Below are positions 43,043 through 52,244 of a stretch of 64,000 nucleotides of DNA, in pieces. How positions within the stretch are numbered: the first letter of the stretch is position 1; every line of letters begins with the position of its first letter. Made by a program: the position numbers and the translations under genes. The notes below the pieces were generated by a model that was not told the DNA's origin, made no database searches, and saw only the letters and a program-made list of their open reading frames with translations. Source of the stretch: UBA1096 sp036166355 (GTDB lineage Bacteria > Verrucomicrobiota > Verrucomicrobiia > Limisphaerales > UBA1096); NCBI GenBank assembly GCA_036166355.1, contig JAYZHR010000025.1:9920-73919 (forward strand), in the 5' to 3' direction.

Positions 43043-44446
43043 TTACGCCAGAACCCCATGTATTACATTTCCAGCGACATCCGTCAGACGAAAATCCCGG
43101 CCATCGTGAAAATAGGTAAGGTGTTCGTGATTCAGCCCTAGTAGGTGTAGAATTGTGGCGTGAAAGTCATGAGTGTGAACTGGGTCGACCACCGATCGGA
43201 GGCCATGTTCGTCCGTGGCTCCGTGAGTGTGCCCTTTCTTTACTCCAGCTCCAGCTAAGAAAGTTGTGAAAGCCCAGTTATGATGTTCTCTCCCTTTATG
43301 GTCGGCAGAGCTATTGAATGGGGTTCTTCCGAACTCTGTTGTCCAAACAACCAAAGTGTCATCCAAAAGTCCTCGAAGTTTCAGGTCTGTGATTAGGCCG
43401 TAAATCGGACGGTCTACCTGTTTGGCTAGGCGTTCATGGTCCATCATGTTTCCGTGAGAATCCCAGTTTCCAGAGGAGCCCGTGTGGATTAATTCGATAA
43501 AGCGTACTCCGCGTTCAACCAAACGCCGCGCGGCAAGGCATTGCCAACCGAAGCCATCAGTTTGATTTCGCTCAAGCCCGTAGAGATGGTGTGTAGAATC
43601 GGATTCGCGTGAGAAATCAAAAGCTTCAGGGACAGCCATCTGCATGCCAAAAGCAGTTTCAAAAGCGCGCATACGAGTTGTCCATTCTTGATTTCCTAAG
43701 TTTTTGTCCAAGTGCCGCTGGTTACGCTTGCGAAGTGCTTCTAATTCAAGTTTCTGTAGATTTTTTGGAACAAGCGGCGAGATATTTGGGACTGGATTTT
43801 TACTAGGAATTACACGTGTGCCCTGATGGGCTCCTGGCAAGAAATCTGAGCCCCATACCTGTCCACCGGCATAAGGTGATTGTGGAGCAATAACGATAAA
43901 TGATGGTAGATTTTGATTCTCGGTGCCAAGTCCGTAACTCACCCATGCGCCAATGCTTGGACGCGTTACTGTAAAAGATCCGGTGTGCATGCCGAGTGTA
44001 GCGTTGTAGTGGTTTGAGTGGCCTGTATGCATACTGTTTATGAATGCAATATCATCAACACATCGTGCCACTTCTGGGAATAGAGAACTAACCTCTTTGC
44101 CGCACTGACCGTATTGTTTAAATTTCCATTGAGGTGTTTTAAGATAAATGCGTTCGTATCCAGGGCGATTTTGGATTTCCGGGTGGTCTCCCTTGTCGAT
44201 TTCTTTACCGTGATCCTTATAGAGTTTTGGCTTGTGATCAAAAGTGTCGAGGTGTGAAACCCCTCCACTCATATTCATGAAAATAACTCTTTTAGCTTTT
44301 GGGGTAAAATGAGTTTTTCTAGTAGAAAGTAGATTTTCCTTATCTGAACCCAATAGATTATCCACTAGCGCAGGCATGATCACTGAACCAGTAACCATTG
44401 ATTGTAAAAAATGTCGTCGACTCGGGTTGTAACGGAAAAAATTCAA
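43043..44446 (-). CDS. DUF1501 family protein, Tat-exported (copy 3)
   Basis: Leader PSRRHFLQSMVTGSVIMPAL with the twin arginines, then HFTPKAKRVIFMNMSGGVSH, YGQCGKEVSSLFPEVARCVD, SIGAWVSYGLGTENQNLPSF, TTEFGRTPFNSSADHKGREH and the DFRLTDVAGNVIHGVLA ending. Length 467 aa. It starts 1 base after the PSD1 gene stop, the usual arrangement of the pair, and precedes the dehydrogenase gene by 24 bp. Confidence 0.88.
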   Translation of the reverse strand: MNFFRYNPSRRHFLQSMVTGSVIMPALVDNLLGSDKENLLSTRKTHFTPKAKRVIFMNMSGGVSHLDTFDHKPKLYKDHGKEIDKGDHPEIQNRPGYERIYLKTPQWKFKQYGQCGKEVSSLFPEVARCVDDIAFINSMHTGHSNHYNATLGMHTGSFTVTRPSIGAWVSYGLGTENQNLPSFIVIAPQSPYAGGQVWGSDFLPGAHQGTRVIPSKNPVPNISPLVPKNLQKLELEALRKRNQRHLDKNLGNQEWTTRMRAFETAFGMQMAVPEAFDFSRESDSTHHLYGLERNQTDGFGWQCLAARRLVERGVRFIELIHTGSSGNWDSHGNMMDHERLAKQVDRPIYGLITDLKLRGLLDDTLVVWTTEFGRTPFNSSADHKGREHHNWAFTTFLAGAGVKKGHTHGATDEHGLRSVVDPVHTHDFHATILHLLGLNHEHLTYFHDGRDFRLTDVAGNVIHGVLA

Positions 44447-44447
44447 T

Positions 44448-47063
44448 TTAATTCAAAAACAAAAATTCGTTGCTGCTTAGAAGTACGCGGCACCAGGCAT
44501 TCCAAGCTTGGGGTTCATCGGCTGCTAATGTGTAAGTTTGAATAAATTTGCCTGCTTGTTCGATCTCTTTTTCAGAGGCCGCTCTTCCTAGTGCTAATTC
44601 ATGAGCCAAATGGATACGGTTATTTATATCAATCGAGTGTTGAGTTAAACGTTTGGCAAAGGCCGCGGCTTGGGCATGCAAAAATTCATTGTTTAAAAAG
44701 TAAAGCGCTTGTGTGGGGACATTGCTCAAGCGCCGTTGCCCCGTACTTGCATTGGTGTCAGCCCCGTCAAATAATGCCATCAAGGGTCTGCGCTGGATGC
44801 GCTGCGCCATTAGAAATACACTGCGATAATAATGGTTGTAATTGGCGCGAAATGGAGTGTGTTGAGTATAATTTTTGGCAGCTGGAAAGGGGTGTCCACT
44901 TGGTGTTGAATAATCAATCTTTTGTCCAAGGGAGAGTAGTGTATCCCGAAGCTCTTCAGCACTTAATCGGCGAGACTTAAATGCCCCGTAAAGCTTTTGT
45001 TCGGGCCCTTCCTTGCAAGCAATTTGGTATGCTTTGGAGTTCATGATCATCCGGTGCAATTCCTTAATTGACCAGTTATTCTTGATAAACTGCAATGATA
45101 GCCAATCGAGTAATGCTGTGTGGGTTGGCTTTTGTCCCTGAGTGCCAAAGTCATTTGGGGTAGTAACAAGTCCTCGCCCAAAATGATTTAGCCAAACTCG
45201 ATTAACAATTACTCGGGCAGTCAGTGGATTCTTAGCACTGCTAATCCATTCTGCCAGCTGTAGGCGCCCACTACCCTCTGTCACGCTTTGTCCGCCAAGA
45301 AGATCAAGGTTTTTCCTAGGGATGGGCTCCCCTAAATCTTTTGGATTGCCTCGGAGGTGCATTTTTTCATTAATTAATTTTCCTTCAGTTACGCCGTATG
45401 CATGAGCAATTTTAATTTCCTTTTTTGTCCATTCGATTATTCGTTTTTCTGCTACTTGTACGGCAGCCAATGCTTTTTTTGGTTTAGCCAATAATGGCAA
45501 AAAATTGCCCTTCAAATGAATCAGTTTCCATGAGACGCCGTTACCATATTTATGGCCATCTTTCACAAGCCCCTGAATATTTATGGAACCATTAATTGGG
45601 CTAGTCCATCCTACGCCGACAGGGCCATCAGCAGCCGGGTGGACGAAAAATGTTTTCGGAGGGAGAGTTGTCCAAGCTTTAATTGGGGTATTATTTGCGT
45701 TAACAAATGCGGACGGTAGAGGGTTAGTGCGCCAGACATTATTCCCGATGTGACCTTCATTGTCCTTAACAGGTATTTCTAGTAGTTTGCCTGGCAGACG
45801 TGCATCCAGAAATAACCATGTATATGGGTTGCCCATCTTGTCTGGATGTGGGTTGCCAGAGAGAAAATCATCCACGACCTCATCTGTAATATTCCAGCTT
45901 AGGCCTTTACTTCGAAGCTCAGTCATTTCCATTTCAATGATGGTTGTGTCCGCCCCGTAGTCGCCATCTTTGGCATCAACAATGAGTTGAATCATATCTC
46001 CTTTATGGACATTAAGATTCTCAATAAGATATGCCTCCTGAGCACCAACATTAATCTCTCCATCTTTGATTAATGTGGCTGGTTGACTTGCCATCTTCGC
46101 GAATTCGTCGGAAGCAGTGCTTAACAGGTGCTTTGCTGATTTTAACTCTTGTTCGAGTTTTAATTTATGTTCTTCCCAAGCTTTCTTCCGCTCTTTGATT
46201 TCTTTCGAATTATTCAATGGAACCAAGTCGGTGATGGGCCGGTTTCCCTCCGACCCAGGGAAAGAATAAAGAGAGCTTGCGAAAATGCCGTATAATCCAT
46301 AGTAGTCACGTGCGGATATGGGATCATACTTGTGATCATGGCAGCGAGCACAGGCGATTGTTAGTCCCAAAAAAGATTTGCCTAGTGTATCGATGGTATC
46401 CTCAATGGTAAGGTAGTGATCCTTTTTTGCATCATGACCGTGCCGGCGCGATATAGCTAGATAGCCGGTTGCTACAATCAGATCTGCATAGCGATCTGGT
46501 GAACAATCACTATCTTTCTTTGCTATTATGTCCCCAGCTAATTGTTCACGAATAAATTGATTAAAAGGAGTATCATTGTTGAATGCCTTGATGACATAAT
46601 TGCGGTAACGCCAGGCATCATCCACAGGCATATCAGAATTCTCTCCGGCTGTATCTGCATACCGGACGACATCTAACCAATGTCGACCCCATCGTTCGCC
46701 ATACCTTGGTGAAGCTAGAAGTCTTTCGATAACTTTGGTGAAAGCGTTTGGTGAAGGGTCGTTTATAAAGGATATGATTTCGGTGGGAGTGGGGGGTAAT
46801 CCTGTGAGATCATAGGTAGCCCGTCGAATCAGCGTTCGTTTATTAGCCATTTCATTTGGAGAGAATCCAGCTGCCTCCATTTTTGCCAAAAGGAAACGGT
46901 CAATGTCTGTCTTAGGCCAATTGTGGTTGTTTACAGTTGGGATAGCTGGTTCAGTTGGTTTAACGAATGACCAATGAGTTTTGGGTGTTGAGTTTTCCTC
47001 GCTTTTGGTTGAAGTGATCAACGTAAAGTAAAGAAAAAGTAATATTATAGCTGCTCGTATCAT
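44448..47063 (-). CDS. Secreted PSD1 protein (DUF1549 + DUF1553) without the N-terminal cytochrome domain (copy 2)
   Basis: Signal peptide MIRAAIILLFLYFTLITSTKS leads directly into THWSFVKPTEPAIPTVNNHN, so the PSCyt1 haem domain found in copy 1 is missing. DUF1549 is intact (RRATYDLTGLPPTPTEIISF, GERWGRHWLDVVRYADT, CARCHDHKYDPISARDYY with its CxxCH). A middle region follows, then DUF1553 (ARVIVNRVWLNHFGRGLV, RLSAEELRDTLLSLGQ, NVPTQALYFLNNEFLH). Length 871 aa against 953 for the other copy. It is translationally joined to the DUF1501 gene downstream. Confidence 0.88.
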   Translation of the reverse strand: MIRAAIILLFLYFTLITSTKSEENSTPKTHWSFVKPTEPAIPTVNNHNWPKTDIDRFLLAKMEAAGFSPNEMANKRTLIRRATYDLTGLPPTPTEIISFINDPSPNAFTKVIERLLASPRYGERWGRHWLDVVRYADTAGENSDMPVDDAWRYRNYVIKAFNNDTPFNQFIREQLAGDIIAKKDSDCSPDRYADLIVATGYLAISRRHGHDAKKDHYLTIEDTIDTLGKSFLGLTIACARCHDHKYDPISARDYYGLYGIFASSLYSFPGSEGNRPITDLVPLNNSKEIKERKKAWEEHKLKLEQELKSAKHLLSTASDEFAKMASQPATLIKDGEINVGAQEAYLIENLNVHKGDMIQLIVDAKDGDYGADTTIIEMEMTELRSKGLSWNITDEVVDDFLSGNPHPDKMGNPYTWLFLDARLPGKLLEIPVKDNEGHIGNNVWRTNPLPSAFVNANNTPIKAWTTLPPKTFFVHPAADGPVGVGWTSPINGSINIQGLVKDGHKYGNGVSWKLIHLKGNFLPLLAKPKKALAAVQVAEKRIIEWTKKEIKIAHAYGVTEGKLINEKMHLRGNPKDLGEPIPRKNLDLLGGQSVTEGSGRLQLAEWISSAKNPLTARVIVNRVWLNHFGRGLVTTPNDFGTQGQKPTHTALLDWLSLQFIKNNWSIKELHRMIMNSKAYQIACKEGPEQKLYGAFKSRRLSAEELRDTLLSLGQKIDYSTPSGHPFPAAKNYTQHTPFRANYNHYYRSVFLMAQRIQRRPLMALFDGADTNASTGQRRLSNVPTQALYFLNNEFLHAQAAAFAKRLTQHSIDINNRIHLAHELALGRAASEKEIEQAGKFIQTYTLAADEPQAWNAWCRVLLSSNEFLFLN

Positions 47064-47122
47064 CCCTTGGGGGCTCGACTGAAGCTACCTTCAAGTAGCT
47101 TCTGCGCAACTCAAAAAAATGA

Positions 47123-49108
47123 TTATCGATCAATACGACTATCGAAATAGCGTTTAAGATGTGGTAGATCGTACCAAAGAAGTGCATTTGGGACGACGTG
47201 ATCAGCCATGTCACTTCGAAGTGGTTTGGCGACTAAGTCTTTTTCCCAACTATTTATTGGAGATTCTTTTAGTGATAATTTTGATATGCGCTTATCTAAG
47301 GCAGCTGCATGTAAGGCGACCGGGGCGGCTGCGTTTAAGCCAATCAAACTAATATTTCTTTTTGCGTCTAAGCTATCAATAAAATCAATCACTGTGAGAA
47401 GGTCGGCGACACGTTGTCCAAGCAGTGGTCGGCCTATGTGAGTTGAAACATTGGCGGTCCGATGAGAATGGCTTTGGTACTTTTGATTGCTCCCCTGATC
47501 TTTTGTTTCACCAAACCCCCGAAGGTCTACAGTTAAAAGGGCTGTCTGCTTATTGAGCAATTTCCGGATAATTCCGGATTTCATGCAGTTATTTATTCCT
47601 AGACTATCGGTAATTATAACGAAATCCAGTGCCTTGTTTGCATGATTGAGAGGCCGGAAAAGTACCGCGGGCACCGGCATTCCATCAGGTTGTTTGAGTA
47701 TGAATTTATCTACTTCTGCCCATTTGGTTTCTATACTCTCAACCTTGTGGATCTTCGCCCTGATGGGTGTTTTTGAAAGCCCTATTAACTTACGCACCTT
47801 AGCCAAAGCCTTTTGTTCATTGGTTTCCCAAAATTTATCACGTTGATCTTTCAGTTTTTGGGCTAGCTGCAAGTTAATAGCAGCGATATCCATTTCAGTT
47901 TCAAAGTCCTTATAGACTTGGCCGCTTTTTGTAACTTGTAATTCAGTGTCGTTGAAGAGCTGAATGTAATTCGGTTCGATTACGGTAAATGGATCATTAT
48001 AAAGCCACTGAAGCATCCAGCGGGTTGCCTCTTGGCGATGTTCGACATGCATCCCATGTTCCGCCTTGCATTCATAGTAGGAGAATCGTCTGGGAGCTCT
48101 CAGTAGGGAGAAGACTGATTGTGCATCGCGTATTGTTTCTCGTGTAGAGTCGATTTCAAAAAAATCTTGAGTTGCTGCAAGGATGGTGGTTGGCCGAGGC
48201 GCCCGCATTAGGCTATAGTCGATATGATCGATTCCGTTTAATCCTTCATTTGCTAGATGTTGGCAGCCATCAGCGGGGCCGCTATGGCCTAAGAATTTAT
48301 CGGTTCGTTGCATTGTATAACACGATGGTGCAGCAGGCCCAATACGGTCATCCAGTGCCATTAGGAATGTGGTCTGAGTTCCTCCTCCACTTGTGCCTGT
48401 CATGCCTATTGGTTTGGAGCTGTCAACTTCAGGGCGAGATAGCAGATAGTCGATAGCTCGGATTCCGTCCCATGCCGAGTACCAGACGACACTGCGGCCA
48501 ACTAGCCTTGACCCATGATTTAGTAAGGTATGTGTAGTCGTACCATACCTTTTAGCATTAGGTTGCTGTGTTCTTTCGCCTTGGGAGACTGGATCATAAC
48601 TTAGAACCACAAATCCGTTTTGAGCAAGCAAAGCACAGGCAGTTTGATAAGCCGGGTATGCCTTTCCGTTAGCCGAGTGCCCGCATGCAAATAGCACGCC
48701 AGGCCATGGGCCATTTCCTTTTGGGGGGAGATATAGAAGAGCGGTGACATGATGATTGGGAAGGCTTTCGAATAGCACCTTTTCCACTCTGTAGGTCATC
48801 CCATCTAGTCGTCCAGTGACTTGGGCATTTAATGCTGTTTTATCTGGAAATGTTCCGATTATTCTGCGGTATCTATCGTTTAGGCTAACTAAATGTTGCC
48901 TAATGGTTTTGGTGGATTGAAGGGCTTTAGACAATTGTTTTGCCCGTATTTGGTCAAGGTGACGGCTTTTAGCAATTAGAGTATTCCAAAGTACTTGGTT
49001 TTGATCGCCTTTCAATACTTGAAAATCTGAGGTTTGTTCGCCTCGTCCATTGGCATGGCCAATACTAAACGAAAGCACAATGAGACATGCTTGTAACCTT
49101 AGGATCAT
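47123..49108 (-). CDS. Secreted two-domain alpha/beta hydrolase (acetyl-xylan-esterase-like)
   Basis: Signal peptide MILRLQACLIVLSFSIGHANG. The first domain has PWPGVLFACGHSANGKAYP and the nucleophile elbow GTSGGG (Ser240), with a His in the later KAEHGMHVEHRQEATRW. A second hydrolase-like half follows (PVPAVLFRPLNHANKALDFV, LTVDLRGFGET) in which the nucleophile is not obvious. Length 661 aa. Related PVC proteins are annotated as acetylxylan esterase or dienelactone-hydrolase-like. It is 59 bp upstream of the PSD1 gene and 17 bp downstream of the zinc-ribbon gene, so it may share their message. Substrate inferred to be an acylated glycan. Confidence 0.7.
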   Translation of the reverse strand: MILRLQACLIVLSFSIGHANGRGEQTSDFQVLKGDQNQVLWNTLIAKSRHLDQIRAKQLSKALQSTKTIRQHLVSLNDRYRRIIGTFPDKTALNAQVTGRLDGMTYRVEKVLFESLPNHHVTALLYLPPKGNGPWPGVLFACGHSANGKAYPAYQTACALLAQNGFVVLSYDPVSQGERTQQPNAKRYGTTTHTLLNHGSRLVGRSVVWYSAWDGIRAIDYLLSRPEVDSSKPIGMTGTSGGGTQTTFLMALDDRIGPAAPSCYTMQRTDKFLGHSGPADGCQHLANEGLNGIDHIDYSLMRAPRPTTILAATQDFFEIDSTRETIRDAQSVFSLLRAPRRFSYYECKAEHGMHVEHRQEATRWMLQWLYNDPFTVIEPNYIQLFNDTELQVTKSGQVYKDFETEMDIAAINLQLAQKLKDQRDKFWETNEQKALAKVRKLIGLSKTPIRAKIHKVESIETKWAEVDKFILKQPDGMPVPAVLFRPLNHANKALDFVIITDSLGINNCMKSGIIRKLLNKQTALLTVDLRGFGETKDQGSNQKYQSHSHRTANVSTHIGRPLLGQRVADLLTVIDFIDSLDAKRNISLIGLNAAAPVALHAAALDKRISKLSLKESPINSWEKDLVAKPLRSDMADHVVPNALLWYDLPHLKRYFDSRIDR

Positions 49109-49125
49109 GTGCTGGGAATTATTAC

Positions 49126-49881
49126 TTAAAAACGAAGTGGCGTCACCACCTCAGGCTGTTTATTATATATCTCGTTTAACCGTCGAGTTTCATCGATTCG
49201 CAAGTCGTCAAATTCATCCGCTTTTTCTAGATCTCCTTTCTTTAATGCCAGACTCCATTTTTGCAGAGCCTGAATATAGTCTTGAAAAGCTCCTTTGTAT
49301 CCTTCGTCCAAATGGTCGACTTTTATTTTTTTTAATTTTGCAACAGCTTCAGACACGGCTTTGGATTGGTCTTGAGGAGTTTGGGATGAATTCATCGTAT
49401 TGATCATTTTGGACTCGATGGAAACTACTCGTTCATGAGTTTTAACGACTCCGCCTTTGAAAAGGCCATCCCCGAATCCGAAATTTAACAAAAAAGCGCC
49501 TACAGCAAATACTCCCACAATCATGGCAGTCAAGGATCCGGAGGTTTTGGAAGCTCTTGTTTCCCTTAGTGCAGTGTTGGACCCAGTCAAGCTTCTTGCA
49601 ACATTCGTTGCAGTTGCGGATCCCGCAGTAATATCGTTACTCAAATTACGAAGTACATCATCTGTGTTGGTCCCTTGTGTGGATTGTTGCTGTGAGATTT
49701 GCTTCTTTGAGAGGCCGGGGGGCTTAGGCGCTTTGGTTAATTTTAATTTTGGTTGTGTGGATGCAGGCTCGCTGGGAGGCACGGTAAAACTTCCATTGCA
49801 GACTGGGCAATCGATTGTTTGGCCGGCCATTTCCTCTGGTATTTCCAGATTTTGACTACAACTTGGACAAGGTATTTTCAT
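49126..49881 (-). CDS. Zinc-ribbon membrane protein (MJ0042-type)
   Basis: Four cysteines at 5, 8, 25 and 28 (KIPCPSCSQNLEIPEEM, DCPVCNG) form a zinc ribbon. A Pro/Ser/Thr-rich linker, one membrane helix (LTAMIVGVFAVGAFLLNFGF, residues ~118-138) and an extracytoplasmic helical domain follow. Length 251 aa. Function unknown; such domain orders occur often in PVC genomes. Divergent from rpmB, first gene of the minus-strand run that continues with the esterase. Confidence 0.72.
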   Translation of the reverse strand: MKIPCPSCSQNLEIPEEMAGQTIDCPVCNGSFTVPPSEPASTQPKLKLTKAPKPPGLSKKQISQQQSTQGTNTDDVLRNLSNDITAGSATATNVARSLTGSNTALRETRASKTSGSLTAMIVGVFAVGAFLLNFGFGDGLFKGGVVKTHERVVSIESKMINTMNSSQTPQDQSKAVSEAVAKLKKIKVDHLDEGYKGAFQDYIQALQKWSLALKKGDLEKADEFDDLRIDETRRLNEIYNKQPEVVTPLRF

Positions 49882-50005
49882 GTACTATGGTAATAGTATA
49901 TAGAGGCATAATTATCGTTTATATATATTATTGTCAATTAGTGTCCTCCTTAAAAAAGTGAAAAAAGGGCTTGTAAGGGATAGGTTTTCCAGTACTTTGC
50001 TCCAC

Positions 50006-50025
50006 CCCCTGCTGAGGAGGGGAGG
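50006..50025 (+). promoter_or_regulatory. Possible stem-loop at the rpmB ribosome-binding site
   Basis: CCCCT (50006-50010) can pair with AGGGG (50018-50022), and the Shine-Dalgarno GAGG begins at the last base of the stem. A hairpin here could limit access to the site, but the stem is short and no ligand or partner is known. Confidence 0.25.
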
Positions 50026-50029
50026 TAAA

Positions 50030-50287
50030 ATGTCCAGAGTTTGTGAATTAACAGGAACTGGCCCCGTTACAGGGAGCCGTATCCGCCGAAGCGGTAAAGC
50101 CAAGAAAAAAGGCGGTATCGGGATGCATGTTACTAAGGTTGTGAAGCGTCGTTTCCTGCCGAACTTGCAGCGAGTCAAGGCGGTTGTAGATGGTGAAGTC
50201 AAATACATCCGTGTTACTGCCAAGGCTATTAAGAAAGGTCTAGTGACTAAGCCGCCCAAGCGTAACTGGAAGAAACCGGAAGCTTAA
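50030..50287 (+). CDS. rpmB: 50S ribosomal protein L28
   Basis: Large-subunit ribosomal protein. From the ATG at 50030 (85 aa) it begins MSRVCELTGTGPVTGSR and carries the family signature VKRRFLPNLQRV. A strong Shine-Dalgarno, GGGAGG, lies 5 bases upstream. A 118-residue reading from 49931 would not resemble L28 in its first third. Followed by its own terminator. No L33 gene is adjacent. Confidence 0.95.
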   Translation: MSRVCELTGTGPVTGSRIRRSGKAKKKGGIGMHVTKVVKRRFLPNLQRVKAVVDGEVKYIRVTAKAIKKGLVTKPPKRNWKKPEA

Positions 50288-50306
50288 ATTTTAATGCAGA
50301 ATTTTG

Positions 50307-50333
50307 AAGGGACTCTATACGAGTCCCTTTTTT
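50307..50333 (+). terminator. Rho-independent terminator of rpmB
   Basis: Perfect 9-bp stem AAGGGACTC / GAGTCCCTT (50307-50315 and 50321-50329) with loop TATAC, followed by TTTT. It lies 20 bp after the rpmB stop. Confidence 0.9.
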
Positions 50334-50352
50334 GTTTGATCGGTAAGCTTTT

Positions 50353-51654
50353 CTATTTGGAGATGCGGTAAAGGTGGGTTTTGGTCCGAAGTATGAAGGC
50401 ATCTTTGTGTATAGCGGGAGAGGCCATTAATCCATCGTCTAGCTGGTTAACCGCAAGTACTTTATATTCCGGGTTTGCTTCAATAACTGTAGTTTTGCCT
50501 TCTTCACTTGGGAAGAAAATACGTTTACCATCCGTGACAGGTGAAGCTGAGTAGTTACCCCCTACGCGTTCACTCCATACTACCTCGCCAGATTTCGCAT
50601 CAACGCATGAAGCTACACCCCCATCAGCAATCATGTAGATGTGATCTTTGATCAACAGAATAGATGGTTTGTTGGATACGCTTCTTTTTAGTCTCCATTT
50701 TATATTTGTGTCAGCGGCTTCCCCTTTTGCTGCTGGGTCAACCGCGAGTAGTTGGCCTTTGGCAAAGCCGGTTGGGTAGTATACTAGTCCATGTCCGTAA
50801 ACGGGCCTTGTGCTAGCGGAGTGTTGTGCCCTTTCAGTAATGCGCCAAAGCTCAGTTCCGGTCATTGGGTTGTACGCATAGCAAGCCATTGCTCCAACAC
50901 TGATTAGTTGTGTTATCCCATTGTGTTGGATGATATGTGGCGTCGAATATCCCTTGCGCATATCTCCATCGCGGAAAGGTTTGCCGTCTGATCCAAGATC
51001 CTTGAAATCAACACTTCTATTTGTTTGCCATACAGTTTTACCAGTGGATTTGTCCAGTGCTGCAATATATTGAAAATCGGCTCCGTCAAAAGTTAAGACT
51101 AATAGGTTTTTGTATAAAATTGGTGATGAGCCTGAGCCTCGGAAATGGTCACAAACAAAGTCATCTCGTGTCCATATCACTTTTTTTGTTTTGGTATTAA
51201 GGCAAGCTGTGCCAGGTGATCCCCAAGTGAGGTACACATGATTATCTTCAATAATTGGCGTTGGCGATGCGTAAGTATTGAACTTGTGAGCGTATTGTGG
51301 TTTTTCAATAAAAAATAAACGTTTTGAAAAGATGATCTTGCCATTTTTTCCATCAACGCAAATGGCCGTAAGTTCTTGCCCCTTCTCATCGGCTGTGGTT
51401 AGCCAAATGGAATTTCCGGAAACTACAGGAGAAGACCAAGCGCGGCCGGGCAAACTAATTTTCCATTCGATATTTTTTGATTCGCTCCACTCGGTTGGAA
51501 GCTTGGTGCCGTCAGGAATAAAACCGGTACCAAGAGGTCCACGAAATTGTGGCCAATCAGCTTGAGCTGCAATTGATATGGCAAAAACTAATCCAATGCA
51601 CGCAAGTCTTCTAACCGCGTACATGCTCCATAAAGCTATATTTGGGATAAGCAT
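50353..51654 (-). CDS. Secreted PQQ-binding-like beta-propeller protein (copy 2)
   Basis: Paralogue of 15151-16416. The chosen ATG at 51654 has AAGGA seven bases upstream, which supports it over the longer reading at 51711. A signal peptide (RRLACIGLVFAISIAAQA) follows, then DWPQFRGPLGTGFIP. Blade motifs are DGKNGKIIFSKRL, DKSTGKTVWQT, NPMTGTELWR and DAKSGEVVWSE. Length 433 aa. No quinone-dehydrogenase active residues are visible. It lies convergent with rpmB. Confidence 0.82.
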   Translation of the reverse strand: MLIPNIALWSMYAVRRLACIGLVFAISIAAQADWPQFRGPLGTGFIPDGTKLPTEWSESKNIEWKISLPGRAWSSPVVSGNSIWLTTADEKGQELTAICVDGKNGKIIFSKRLFFIEKPQYAHKFNTYASPTPIIEDNHVYLTWGSPGTACLNTKTKKVIWTRDDFVCDHFRGSGSSPILYKNLLVLTFDGADFQYIAALDKSTGKTVWQTNRSVDFKDLGSDGKPFRDGDMRKGYSTPHIIQHNGITQLISVGAMACYAYNPMTGTELWRITERAQHSASTRPVYGHGLVYYPTGFAKGQLLAVDPAAKGEAADTNIKWRLKRSVSNKPSILLIKDHIYMIADGGVASCVDAKSGEVVWSERVGGNYSASPVTDGKRIFFPSEEGKTTVIEANPEYKVLAVNQLDDGLMASPAIHKDAFILRTKTHLYRISK

Positions 51655-51742
51655 GTAATTGTCCTTATGCATTTTGAATTTCCGCTGCAAAAACCGTAGG
51701 AAGTCACGCATGCTATATCGGGTCTCGCAAGTAAAAATGGTA

Positions 51743-52243
51743 CTAATTGGATTTAAGGCGTTGCCAGATTAGAATGAATGCCGGAGCAAAATCCTCAGGA
51801 GATTTGGAGATCCACTCGTCAATTTTATCCAAAGTGAACCATCCTCCATCTGATATTTCCTCGGGGTCCAGCTGAAATGGGCCTTCATGTTGCAAGCGGT
51901 AAATCCACACGAATTCCTGACCAGTTTCTTCACAAGCGCTAATCTTAAATAGACGCTCAGGAGGTTGACTGAGTTCTAGGCCTAATTCCTCCTTGGGTTC
52001 ACGAATTATACAATCATCATAGTTTTCTCCGGAATCAAGATGGCCAGAGGCAGAAGAGTCCCAAGTATTGGGAAAGCAGTCTTTTTGCTTGGAACGTTTT
52101 TGAAGGAAAAGTTCACCTTTTGAATTGTAGACTAACAAATGAATTGCACGATGCCGCAAACCAAGCTGATGAACTTCACTGCGGGGACGTTGTCCGATTA
52201 TTTCATCATTTTCATCTACTATATCAAAAATTTCTTCACTCAT
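51743..52243 (-). CDS. NUDIX hydrolase (YfcD/IPP-isomerase-like)
   Basis: Contains a complete Nudix box, G67-x5-E73-x7-R81-E82-x2-E85-E86-x-G88 (GHLDSGENYDDCIIREP then KEELGL). The N-terminus FDIVDENDEIIGQRPRSEVH and LLVYNSKGELFLQKRS match the sub-group of isopentenyl-diphosphate isomerase-like NUDIX proteins of 160-190 aa. It begins 1 bp after rsmA and is the last gene of that operon. Substrate not predicted. Confidence 0.88.
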   Translation of the reverse strand: MSEEIFDIVDENDEIIGQRPRSEVHQLGLRHRAIHLLVYNSKGELFLQKRSKQKDCFPNTWDSSASGHLDSGENYDDCIIREPKEELGLELSQPPERLFKISACEETGQEFVWIYRLQHEGPFQLDPEEISDGGWFTLDKIDEWISKSPEDFAPAFILIWQRLKSN

Positions 52244-52244
52244 T

